Below, in pieces: positions 28,634-36,747 of a stretch of 64,000 nucleotides of DNA. The stretch is taken from NCBI GenBank assembly GCA_029547205.1, contig JAKPPT010000072.1:186001-250000 (forward strand), written 5' to 3'. The position numbers and the translations under genes were made by a program. The DNA comes from Spirochaetota bacterium (GTDB lineage Bacteria > Spirochaetota > Spirochaetia > Treponematales > UBA12059). Under the pieces are notes generated by a model. The model was given only the letters and a program-made list of their open reading frames with translations, was not told where the DNA came from and made no database searches. Position 1 is the first letter of the stretch, and the number at the start of each line of letters is the position of its first letter.

Positions 28634-30847
28634 ATGAAACGACGATTAGTAACAAGCGCTTTGCCATATGTGAACAATGTTCCTCATCTCGGAAATCTCA
28701 TTCAAGTATTATCGGCTGATGTTTTTGCACGAGCATGCAGACTAATGGGGTACGACACACTGTATATCTGTGGTACTGATGAATACGGTACTGCAACTGA
28801 AACAAAGGCTCAGGAGGAAGGTGTTAGCCCTGCTGAACTCTGTGCAAAATTTCATGCTATACACAAGCAAGTATATGAGTGGTTTGAAATAGATTTTGAT
28901 AAGTTTGGAAGAACTTCAAGTCCTGAACAAACAAGTATTGTACAGGAGATTTTTTGCGAACTTGATAAAAATGGATACATTACTGAACAAGAAATTGAAC
29001 AATTATTTTGCGAATCCTGCAGTAGGTTTTTAGCTGATCGATATGTTCGTGGAATCTGTCCACATTGTGGCTATCAGGATGCGCGAGGTGATCAATGCGA
29101 AAATTGCGGTAAATTATTGGATCCAACAGATCTTAAGGAACCTCGATGCTCAACATGCGGTAATAAACCACGGATAAAAGCAACTAAACATCTATACATT
29201 GATTTACCTGCAATTCGCCCTAAACTGGAAGCATGGATGAAAAAAGCCAGCACCGACGGATTCTGGGCAAACAATGCAATACAGATGACACAGGCCTGGA
29301 TACGAGATGGCTTAAAGCCTCGTGCAATAACACGAGATCTCAAATGGGGTATACCCGTTCCAAAGCCAGGATACGAAAATAAAGTTTTTTATGTTTGGTT
29401 TGATGCACCGATTGGTTACATTAGCATAACTGCTGCTCTTGCAAAAGAAAAAGGATTTGATTACAAAACCTGGTGGCAAAATCCCGATAATGTTGAATTA
29501 TTCCAATTCATCGGCAAAGACAATATTCCGTTTCATACAGTTATTTTCCCCAGCACGTTACTTGGAAGCGGACAAAATTGGACGATGCTGTATCATATGT
29601 CCAGCACAGAATACCTTAATTATGAAGCTGGAAAGTTCTCCAAGAGTAAAGGCATTGGTGTATTTGGTACTGATGCTATTGAATCTGGAATACCTGCAGA
29701 TATCTGGCGTTTTTATATTTTTTACAATCGTCCAGAGAAAAGTGATTTTACCTTTACATGGACTGATTTTCTTGAAAAGGTTAACGGAGAGCTTATTGGT
29801 AACCTGGGTAATCTAATAAATAGAACACTTACTTTTATTTCAAAATTTTACAAAGGGAAACTGCCGCAGGGTACTCCAGATACAGCTTTTTGGAATGAAA
29901 TTAATAAACTGGAAACCGGTATTCGTGAAAAACTAGATAAAGCCGAGCTTCGTGATGCTTTCCGTGATGCTTTTTTAATTGCCGATATTGCAAATAAACG
30001 TTTCCATGCAACTGAGCCATGGAAAGCACGAACAGAAAACCCTGAAATTGCCCATAGTTTGCTGTACGATTTAACATATGTACTGCGTGACCTGGCGATA
30101 ATTCTGTATCCCTATATGCCAAAAGCCATGGAAACGCTTGCAGGTTTTTTAGGGTTATCATTTACCGGAGAAAACAAGCTAACATGGGAAAATATTGGGC
30201 ATCTCAGTGGTATTGATGCTGTTGTAAATCCAGGCATCTTATTTCAGAAGCTTGACTCCGATTTTATTATGGCACTCAAAGAAAAATATTCTGGGACTCA
30301 AGCAGAGCGAATGGAAGATCGCAACAAGCAACAACAGGCGGTAGCACCCGCTCAAAAGTTTGCTGAAACTGTTGACTTGAGAGTTGCAAAGATAATTGCT
30401 ATTGAAAAACATCCAAAAGCTGACAAACTGTATATCGAAACTCTCGATGACGGAAGTGGAACACCGCGCACAATTGTATCGGGATTAGTTCCCTACTACA
30501 CAGAAGAAGAACTCCTCGGCAAACACATTATTATTGTTAACAATCTTCTTCCTGCCAAACTGCGTGGTGTTGAGAGTAAAGGCATGCTTCTGGCTGCTTC
30601 AACAAAAGGTGATGATGGAAAAGAAATCGTTGAAGTTCTAGAAGCACCACAGTGCAGTCCAGGAACAAAAATAACACTTCAAGGAACTGTATCACCAATC
30701 ACATACCCTGAAATTTCGATAGATACGTTCTTTGCAGTACCAATAGCTGTAGCAAATCATCTTGTAATGGTAGATAACACACCGATTGTAGATGAAAATG
30801 GTACACCTATAAAAACCAGTCGTGTTGTTCAAGGTACTGTTGGTTAA
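28634..30847 (+). CDS. metG: Methionyl-tRNA synthetase
   Basis: 737-residue class I synthetase from ATG 28634 (MKRRLVTSALPYVNNVPHLG, HIGH-type signature VNNVPHLGNL). It has a double zinc knuckle (CESC...CPHC and CENC...CSTC, residues ~125-180), the KFSKSKG signature for ATP (near residue 335), and a C-terminal tRNA-binding Trbp111-like domain (TVDLRVAKIIAIEKHPKADKL) after residue ~590. This is the long two-knuckle form. It has its own promoter just before the start codon. Confidence 0.96.
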   Translation: MKRRLVTSALPYVNNVPHLGNLIQVLSADVFARACRLMGYDTLYICGTDEYGTATETKAQEEGVSPAELCAKFHAIHKQVYEWFEIDFDKFGRTSSPEQTSIVQEIFCELDKNGYITEQEIEQLFCESCSRFLADRYVRGICPHCGYQDARGDQCENCGKLLDPTDLKEPRCSTCGNKPRIKATKHLYIDLPAIRPKLEAWMKKASTDGFWANNAIQMTQAWIRDGLKPRAITRDLKWGIPVPKPGYENKVFYVWFDAPIGYISITAALAKEKGFDYKTWWQNPDNVELFQFIGKDNIPFHTVIFPSTLLGSGQNWTMLYHMSSTEYLNYEAGKFSKSKGIGVFGTDAIESGIPADIWRFYIFYNRPEKSDFTFTWTDFLEKVNGELIGNLGNLINRTLTFISKFYKGKLPQGTPDTAFWNEINKLETGIREKLDKAELRDAFRDAFLIADIANKRFHATEPWKARTENPEIAHSLLYDLTYVLRDLAIILYPYMPKAMETLAGFLGLSFTGENKLTWENIGHLSGIDAVVNPGILFQKLDSDFIMALKEKYSGTQAERMEDRNKQQQAVAPAQKFAETVDLRVAKIIAIEKHPKADKLYIETLDDGSGTPRTIVSGLVPYYTEEELLGKHIIIVNNLLPAKLRGVESKGMLLAASTKGDDGKEIVEVLEAPQCSPGTKITLQGTVSPITYPEISIDTFFAVPIAVANHLVMVDNTPIVDENGTPIKTSRVVQGTVG

Positions 30848-30889
30848 CAATTATTGACTATGGCAAAACCGTGAGCAAGGAACTGTACC

Positions 30890-31975
30890 GTGCTTGATAA
30901 TCTTTTTATTGATAACACCTCAGTATCGTTTCATCAGACATGGTGGTGGGCACATATTAAACAAAAATTTGGGTGGGAAATTATTTCCTCCACCTTTGAA
31001 GGTAAAGAAATTCTGGTATATGTGAGAAAATTTGCTCGGAGCTTTTCGCTTGCGTATGTACCATATCCAGTTGTTCATGCACAAGACGCTCATGACTATT
31101 TTGCTAAGCTTGCAGAATTTGTCCAATCAGTAAAGCATTTATTGCCAAAGCAATGTTTATGTGTTCGTGTTGATACTGCAATTTTTTCCAATCATGTACT
31201 AAACCACAATGAAATGGAAAACTGTATTGCAGCAATACACAGTCATCAGAGCTATAAGGGACAGAATGTACAGCCCCCAGATACGGTATTGATTAATCTC
31301 GAACAATCTGAAGAAGAGCTATTACAAGCAATGAAGCCAAAGTGGCGTTACAATATAAAATTAGCATCAAAGAAACAGCTAGTGGTTAAGGAAAGTACTG
31401 GCGATGATTTTGAAATTTTCTGGAATCTCTATCTAGAAACCGCAAAACGTGATGCAATTGCTATTCATCAAAAAGAATACTACGAATCAGTCTTTCAGAA
31501 CCCTGTCTCACAGCAAGGAACACAACCGCTGGTAAAATTATGGACTGCATGGTTTCAAGAAAAGCCGATCGCTGCAATTATTACCGTATACTATCAAAAG
31601 CGAGCAACATATTTGTATGGAGCATCAAGCAATGAACATAGAAATCTCATGGCTCCCTATTTGTTGCAATGGTCTGCCATGCAGGATGCAAAACGACATG
31701 GATGCGAGTGGTATGATCTATATGGAATACCTCCTGATGATAATCCAGAACATCCTATGGCTGGTTTATATCGATTTAAAACAGGTTTTGGCGGAGAGAT
31801 ACGCCATTACCTGGGATGTATTGATTTCCCGATGCATAGGATACCATACCATCTGTTTACTATAGCAGAACGTTTACGGTTATGGTGGTATAAATCATGC
31901 AAAAAGAAAATCAAAAAAATAATGATGCAAAATCACAAAAATCTTACGGAGCATGAAAATCCCGAAACCAAATAA
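30890..31975 (+). CDS. FemAB-like peptidyltransferase (GNAT fold)
   Basis: 361 residues. Similar to FemX/lipid II:glycine glycyltransferases, which add amino acids from aminoacyl-tRNA to the wall peptide. Blocks: WRYNIKLASKKQLVV, YLYGASSNEHRNLMAPYLLQW, and the C-terminal YRFKTGFGGEIRHYLGCIDFP. The start is GTG 30890 with AAGGA upstream. It follows metG by 42 bases and may share transcripts. Substrate amino acid not predictable; the C-terminus is lysine-rich. Confidence 0.8.
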   Translation: MLDNLFIDNTSVSFHQTWWWAHIKQKFGWEIISSTFEGKEILVYVRKFARSFSLAYVPYPVVHAQDAHDYFAKLAEFVQSVKHLLPKQCLCVRVDTAIFSNHVLNHNEMENCIAAIHSHQSYKGQNVQPPDTVLINLEQSEEELLQAMKPKWRYNIKLASKKQLVVKESTGDDFEIFWNLYLETAKRDAIAIHQKEYYESVFQNPVSQQGTQPLVKLWTAWFQEKPIAAIITVYYQKRATYLYGASSNEHRNLMAPYLLQWSAMQDAKRHGCEWYDLYGIPPDDNPEHPMAGLYRFKTGFGGEIRHYLGCIDFPMHRIPYHLFTIAERLRLWWYKSCKKKIKKIMMQNHKNLTEHENPETK

Positions 31976-31992
31976 ATTGGGTTTCATGCTCC
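31948..31992. terminator. Long inverted repeat between convergent genes
   Basis: GGAGCATGAAA (31948-31958) and TTTCATGCTCC (31982-31992) form a perfect 11-base stem with a 23-base loop. The left arm is inside the 3' end of the FemAB-like gene, and the structure sits between two convergent genes. No strong T-run on either strand, so termination is inferred. Confidence 0.6.
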
Positions 31993-32009
31993 TTGCAAAA
32001 AATCTTCCA

Positions 32010-33662
32010 TTAAGCTTCCATGTGTACCAGTAGATATTCCCAGAATTCGGGCGGATACAGCTCTGGTTTTTCAGGAACATTCTTTTGCTGTTCTTCATAT
32101 TCACGTTTGCGTGTCTCGCGGAGGAATTTATCAGCAACCTGTGGAAAAAGCTCTAAAAGCAATTGTTCTTTTTCATTAACTGCAAGTGGTACATTTCCAT
32201 ATTCTGGAAGAATAGGATTAGGTTGTGGTTTATACTTTGAAACATCGTACGGTATTGGTTCTCGTGTTCCAGCAATTTTCTCTCGGAAAGCAGGATCAAT
32301 TGGCCATGGGGTTTTTCCATACGAACCCTTTACGAGTTCAAGGAAATTTTTCGAAACGTTAGAATACATTGGTTTTCCCTGCGTTTTATCAACAACACAG
32401 TTTACTGCCTGAACACCAACTATCTGACTTGTCGGTGTTACAAGGGGGGGTATACCTGAATCCAACCGTACCTGCGGAACCATTTCGAGCACTTCTCGTG
32501 TATGCTTTTCAAGTTTGAGATCCTTAAGCTGTGCAAGCATGTTGGTATACATGCCGCCAGGTATCTGCGCTTTCTGTACGATTTTATTAGGCTCAGGATA
32601 GTTAAATGCTTTTTCAATCTTTTGGCAGTACTCCAATACCTTTGCTGTTTTATGTTTTTGTGCAGATTCAACTGCTGCTGTAAAGAGAGTATATAGCTCG
32701 TTATCTGGTTTAAATGTAGCTATATCAATTTCTGGAGGAAGTAATTTATACTCATCATATTTTTCAAGCTCTTTTCGTATGGTTCGTAACTTTGCGTTAA
32801 TCTGTGCAACTGTAGGTTTGTTTATGCCAGTATCGATATCTAATAAATCAGCAAATATTTGTATGATTTCATAACCTGGTGCTGCAGGTCCTCCTGAAAA
32901 ATTGAGTACTGCGGTATCTACAATATCAACATTGTTAATAATAGCCATTAATAAACTTGCTGTACCAAAACCCGGTGTACAATGAGTATGCAGATTAATA
33001 GGGACACCAATTTCATTTTTTAATGCCTGTATGAGTTTATCACTCGTTTCTGGATCAATAAGACCCGCCATATCTTTTATGGTTATAATATCAGCACCAG
33101 CCTTTTCCAGTTCTTTAGCCTTTTCTACAAAATATTTTATAGTAAATAATTTTTGAGGTAATCGTTTACCCTGTATGTGTGCACGCACCCGGCTGGATAA
33201 TGAAAAATGCGGATCGACAGTGTAGCAAACGGCACAGTCAGCGATTCCTCCATATTTCTTTACAAAATCAATGGAAGAACGCATATTTTCTATATCATTA
33301 AGCGCATCAAAAATGCGCATAATATCAATACCGCTTTCAATTGCATGTTTAATAAAACCTTCGATAACTGTATCGGGATAGGGTGTATAACCAAATAAAT
33401 TACGGCCTCGAGAGAGTGCAGTAAGTTTAGATTTTTTTTGAACACCATCACGAATCATTTCAAGACGTTGCCAGGGGTTTTCTCCTAAATACCTCATTAT
33501 TGAATCTGGGACTGCGCCTCCCCAGACTTCAAGTGCATAAAAATTTGCTTCTTTGTATAAAGGCAGGAGTTGTTCAACCTGACTTGCATTCATACGAGTT
33601 GCAAATTGTGATTGCTGACCATCTCGTAAAGTAACATCTCGAATTTTTAGTATTTGTTTCAT
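32010..33662 (-). CDS. Carboxyltransferase of the 5S/PycB/OadA family, without biotin domain
   Basis: 550 residues. The HMGL-like TIM barrel opens KIRDVTLRDGQQSQFATRMN and contains RIFDALNDIENMRSSIDF, ADIITIKDMAGLIDPETSDK (carbamylated-lysine region) and NLHTHCTPGFGTASLLMAI (metal histidines). A PycB/OadA-type conserved carboxylase domain follows. It lacks the C-terminal biotin domain, so it needs the separate carrier encoded at 42303. It is either the alpha subunit of oxaloacetate decarboxylase, a pyruvate carboxylase B subunit, or transcarboxylase 5S. The ATG at 33660-33662 has GGAG 6 bases upstream. Divergent from korDABC. Confidence 0.85.
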   Translation of the reverse strand: MKQILKIRDVTLRDGQQSQFATRMNASQVEQLLPLYKEANFYALEVWGGAVPDSIMRYLGENPWQRLEMIRDGVQKKSKLTALSRGRNLFGYTPYPDTVIEGFIKHAIESGIDIMRIFDALNDIENMRSSIDFVKKYGGIADCAVCYTVDPHFSLSSRVRAHIQGKRLPQKLFTIKYFVEKAKELEKAGADIITIKDMAGLIDPETSDKLIQALKNEIGVPINLHTHCTPGFGTASLLMAIINNVDIVDTAVLNFSGGPAAPGYEIIQIFADLLDIDTGINKPTVAQINAKLRTIRKELEKYDEYKLLPPEIDIATFKPDNELYTLFTAAVESAQKHKTAKVLEYCQKIEKAFNYPEPNKIVQKAQIPGGMYTNMLAQLKDLKLEKHTREVLEMVPQVRLDSGIPPLVTPTSQIVGVQAVNCVVDKTQGKPMYSNVSKNFLELVKGSYGKTPWPIDPAFREKIAGTREPIPYDVSKYKPQPNPILPEYGNVPLAVNEKEQLLLELFPQVADKFLRETRKREYEEQQKNVPEKPELYPPEFWEYLLVHMEA

Positions 33663-33741
33663 AATCTGCTCCATCGCAATAAACTAGCAAGAACGCTGCT
33701 AAAATTTTTCTCATTACGAATATAATATTTTTATTAAATTA

Positions 33742-33751
33742 TTACTAGTAA
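33742..33751. promoter_or_regulatory. Palindrome TTACTAGTAA (copy 1)
   Basis: A perfect 10-base palindrome in the divergent region between the 5S-like gene and kor, about 80 bases upstream of the 5S-like start. A near-identical copy lies at 33855-33864. Possible operator. Confidence 0.35.
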
Positions 33752-33827
33752 GCAATGCCGGTGTTTTATATAATAAAATATATTAAAAAATAAACCAAAT
33801 ATTTTGAAATATAAAACAGATGTAGCT

Positions 33828-33856
33828 TTGACAAATATTGTAAGAGAGATTATGCT
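33828..33856 (+). promoter_or_regulatory. Promoter of the kor operon
   Basis: Perfect TTGACA at 33828-33833, a 17-base spacer, then TATGCT at 33851-33856. The predicted start is about 33863, giving a leader of roughly 50 bases before korD. Confidence 0.75.
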
Positions 33857-33889
33857 ACTAGTAACTTGGAAACGTTTTACTGTTTCCAA
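33855..33889 (+). promoter_or_regulatory. Operator-like palindrome (copy 2) and leader hairpin of kor
   Basis: CTACTAGTAA (33855-33864) matches the upstream palindrome in nine of ten bases and overlaps the end of the -10 box and the start site, a repressor-like position. It is followed by an 8-base inverted repeat TTGGAAAC (33866-33873) / GTTTCCAA (33882-33889) in the 5' leader, about 22 bases before the korD ATG. The binding protein is unknown. Confidence 0.45.
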
Positions 33890-33911
33890 AAACTTTATAA
33901 AGGGGTTAAGT

Positions 33912-34184
33912 ATGGAATCCCAGAAAAAGCAATTCAAACATACGATACGAGAGAATTGGTGCAAAGGGTGTAACATCTGCGTTGCTTTTTGTCCTAAAAA
34001 GGTACTTGAACTGCGAAACGGTAAGGTATTTGCTGCGCGCCCAGAAGATTGTATTGGATGCAAGCTCTGTGAACTTCGCTGTCCAGATTTTGTTATCGAC
34101 ATTGAAGAAATCGATGCAACAATAAAAAAAGTAACTGATGCAAATCAAGTTGACTATTGTTTACCTCCGGAGGCTCATCAATGA
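33912..34184 (+). CDS. korD: 2-Oxoacid:ferredoxin oxidoreductase, ferredoxin-like delta subunit
   Basis: 90 residues from ATG 33912, with AGGGG 7 bases upstream. Two 4Fe-4S motifs: WCKGCNICVAFCPKKVL and CIGCKLCELRCPDFVI. This subunit passes electrons from the TPP centre to ferredoxin. It is the first gene of korDABC, and its stop overlaps the korA ATG. The open frame extends upstream to 33804, but that part contains the promoter. Confidence 0.9.
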   Translation: MESQKKQFKHTIRENWCKGCNICVAFCPKKVLELRNGKVFAARPEDCIGCKLCELRCPDFVIDIEEIDATIKKVTDANQVDYCLPPEAHQ

Positions 34185-35317
34185 ATACAGCAAAATTAAT
34201 GCAGGGAAACGAAGCCTGTACCATAGGTGCACTGACTGCAGGTCTCAATTTTTATGCTGGTTATCCCATCACACCTTCAACTGAAATAGCAGAACTCTGT
34301 TCAGAAGAACTTCCAAAAATTGGTGGTAAATTTATACAAATGGAAGATGAAATTGCTTCTATGGCAGCAATCATCGGCGCATCGCTAGCTGGTTGCAAAG
34401 CAATGACTGCAACGAGCGGTCCTGGATTTTCACTCATGCAGGAAAATATTGGATACGCGGCAATTGCAGAAATACCTGTTGTTATTATTAATGTGCAGCG
34501 GGTTGGTCCTTCAACCGGAATGCCTACTTCACCTGCGCAAGGTGATGTGATGCAAGCACGATGGGGCACGCATGGCGATCATCCCATTGTTGTTTTAGCA
34601 CCTGGCAATGTTCGTGAATGCTTTGATTTAACTATCAGAGCTTTTAATATTGCAGAAAAGTATCGTGTGCCGGTAATTGTTTTAACCGACGAGGTTATCG
34701 GACATATGCGGGAAAAAGTGGTACTCCCCGATATATCAAAGCTAAAAATTGAAAATAGAATACGTCCTAAATCAAAAAATGATTATAAACCTTTTGAAGG
34801 AGATGCAGAAACACTAGTTCCTCCTATGGCTGATTTTGGTACAGGATACCGGTATCATGTTACTGGATTATCTCATGATGTTACTGGATTTCCAACCAAT
34901 AAAGGTGAAATTGCTGGGAAACAACTCGAAAGACTATTAAAGAAAATTGAACGTGCAGAACCAGAATTACGCGATTATTTCACAGAATCAACAGACGACT
35001 GTGAAATACTTGTTGTCTCCTTTGGTTCGAGTGCAATGTCATCGCTCTCAGCGGTACGAAAAGCCCGTTCACAGGGCATCAAAGTTGGATTGTTCCGTCC
35101 AAAAACAATCTGGCCATTCCCCGTTGAGCCGCTTAAGGCAATAGCAGAAAAAACTACAACGATAATCGTACCAGAAATGAATGCTGGTCAGCTTATTTAT
35201 GAAATTGAACGTATTGCTGGCTGTAACAAACATGTAATGGGAATTCATAAGCTTAACGGAGAACTATTCAAACCTGATGAAATTTATAATGCCATTGTAC
35301 AAGGAGCACGCAAATGA
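34181..35317 (+). CDS. korA: 2-Oxoglutarate:ferredoxin oxidoreductase alpha subunit
   Basis: 378 residues. Pyrimidine-binding domain beginning LMQGNEACTIGALTAGLNFYAGYPITPSTEI-type, with AIIGASLAGCKAMTATSGPGF and GPSTGMPTSPAQGDVMQ. The complex oxidatively decarboxylates a 2-oxoacid to acyl-CoA and reduces ferredoxin. The presence of methylmalonyl-CoA mutase next door points to 2-oxoglutarate to succinyl-CoA, but a branched-chain (Vor) enzyme has the same subunits. The ATG at 34181 overlaps the korD stop. Confidence 0.88.
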   Translation: MNTAKLMQGNEACTIGALTAGLNFYAGYPITPSTEIAELCSEELPKIGGKFIQMEDEIASMAAIIGASLAGCKAMTATSGPGFSLMQENIGYAAIAEIPVVIINVQRVGPSTGMPTSPAQGDVMQARWGTHGDHPIVVLAPGNVRECFDLTIRAFNIAEKYRVPVIVLTDEVIGHMREKVVLPDISKLKIENRIRPKSKNDYKPFEGDAETLVPPMADFGTGYRYHVTGLSHDVTGFPTNKGEIAGKQLERLLKKIERAEPELRDYFTESTDDCEILVVSFGSSAMSSLSAVRKARSQGIKVGLFRPKTIWPFPVEPLKAIAEKTTTIIVPEMNAGQLIYEIERIAGCNKHVMGIHKLNGELFKPDEIYNAIVQGARK

Positions 35318-36174
35318 ATACAGCTCTTGAATATTTGCGAGAAAATAGGCTGCCTCACATCTGGTGCCCTGGATGTGGTCATGGAACAATTATGGGAGCA
35401 GTAGTTCGTGCAATTGCACGACTTAATTTTGATAAAAATAAAGTTGTAATTGTATCAGGAATTGGCTGTTCAAGCCGTGCTCCCGGATATATGGATTTTG
35501 ACACCTTGCATACAACACACGGAAGAGCATTGGCATTTGCAACTGGTATCAAACATGCTCGCCCAGACCTTAAAGTTATTGTTATGACTGGTGATGGAGA
35601 TGCAACTGCAATTGGTGGTAATCATTTTATTCATGCTGCACGAAGAAACATTGGCATTACCACTATTGTTATGAACAATAACATTTATGGCATGACGAGT
35701 GGTCAGGTTTCGCCAATGACTCCAAAGGGTGCTCTTGGAACTACAGCACCGTATGGAAATATTGATCGCAGTTTTGACCTGGTACAACTTGCTCAAGCTT
35801 CTGGAGCTACCTATGTGGGAAGAGCTACAACCTATCATGTTCCGCTTTTAATTGATCTTATCGAACACGCTCTGCAAAATGACGGTTTTTCTGTTGTGGA
35901 AGCAATGACTCCATGCCCAACATATTTTGGCAGAAAGAACAAAATGGGTGGTGCTGTTGAACTCTTAACGATGCTTAAAGACAATGCAGTCAATATCAAA
36001 GCAGCTTCAGCGCTTTCAGAGGAAAAGCTTAAGGGGAAATTTTTAATCGGTGAATTTGTTAATAAATCAGAACCAGAATTTACAAACGAATATGCAAAAA
36101 TGGTTGAGCAAGTTCAGAGAAAATTTGACACCTTTCAGGGAGGGTTACGAGAATGCGAACAGAATTCAGATTAA
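35314..36174 (+). CDS. korB: 2-Oxoglutarate:ferredoxin oxidoreductase beta subunit (TPP-binding)
   Basis: 286 residues. The TPP-binding block is MTGDGDATAIGGNHFIHAAR followed by NNIYGMTSGQVSPMTPKG, and the N-terminus has HIWCPGCGHGTIMGA, both typical of KorB. Overlaps korA by 4 bases (ATGA) and korC by 22. No 4Fe-4S motif of its own beyond the conserved cysteines of the beta subunit. Confidence 0.92.
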   Translation: MNTALEYLRENRLPHIWCPGCGHGTIMGAVVRAIARLNFDKNKVVIVSGIGCSSRAPGYMDFDTLHTTHGRALAFATGIKHARPDLKVIVMTGDGDATAIGGNHFIHAARRNIGITTIVMNNNIYGMTSGQVSPMTPKGALGTTAPYGNIDRSFDLVQLAQASGATYVGRATTYHVPLLIDLIEHALQNDGFSVVEAMTPCPTYFGRKNKMGGAVELLTMLKDNAVNIKAASALSEEKLKGKFLIGEFVNKSEPEFTNEYAKMVEQVQRKFDTFQGGLRECEQNSD

Positions 36175-36683
36175 GCGGTTCAGGAGGACAGGGGCTACTG
36201 CTTGCAGGTATTGTACTGGCTGAAGCAGCGATTCTTGATGATAAAAATGCAGTGCAAACACAGAGTTATGGTCCAGAAGCTCGTGGAGGTGCATCAAAAG
36301 CTGAAGTAGTTATCTCAGATGAAGATATTGATTATCCAAAAGCACAGGATCCTGATTTTTTATTAGCACTCACCACTGAAGCCTTCAAAACATACGGCTC
36401 TGTTATGAAGAAAGGTACAATTGTTATTGATGCACATATTACCGATACAATCGAAACAAAGGCTACCATTGTAAAGATACCCATTTTGGAAACAGCTTCA
36501 AAAGAATTAGGAAAAGCTGTTGTTGCAAACGCTGTTGCATTAGGAGCGTTGGCAGGCATTTCTGGCATTGTTCCGCTTGATAAACTCGAAAACGCAATTG
36601 TAAATCGAGTACCAAAAGGAACCGAAGATCTTAATCTGCGTGCTGTACGCAAAGGCTTTGAGTTAGCAAAGCAGGCTCGGTAA
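36153..36683 (+). CDS. korC: 2-Oxoglutarate:ferredoxin oxidoreductase gamma subunit
   Basis: 176 residues. RLSGSGGQGLLLAGIVLAEA and the block TQSYGPEARGGASKAEVVIS are the standard gamma-subunit signatures. Normal length. It closes the kor set and is separated from the mutase genes by a 64-base gap with a hairpin. Confidence 0.92.
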   Translation: MRTEFRLSGSGGQGLLLAGIVLAEAAILDDKNAVQTQSYGPEARGGASKAEVVISDEDIDYPKAQDPDFLLALTTEAFKTYGSVMKKGTIVIDAHITDTIETKATIVKIPILETASKELGKAVVANAVALGALAGISGIVPLDKLENAIVNRVPKGTEDLNLRAVRKGFELAKQAR

Positions 36684-36697
36684 GTGCGATCAGTATA

Positions 36698-36718
36698 ATG
36701 AATGACGGTGTCATTCAT
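36698..36718 (+). promoter_or_regulatory. Intercistronic hairpin between korC and mutase
   Basis: ATGAATGAC (36698-36706) / GTCATTCAT (36710-36718) form a perfect 9-base stem with a 3-base loop. TATAAT at 36694-36699 touches it, but no matching -35 box is seen. There is no T-run, so it is more likely an mRNA-processing or protecting hairpin, or an operator, than a terminator. Confidence 0.5.
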
Positions 36719-36747
36719 GACCTTATAATTTGTAATGAGGGGGCGCT

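Noticed and set aside
36684-36747. Cobalamin riboswitch before the B12-dependent mutase
   Set aside because: The gap is only 64 bases and holds a simple hairpin; the conserved B12-box is absent.
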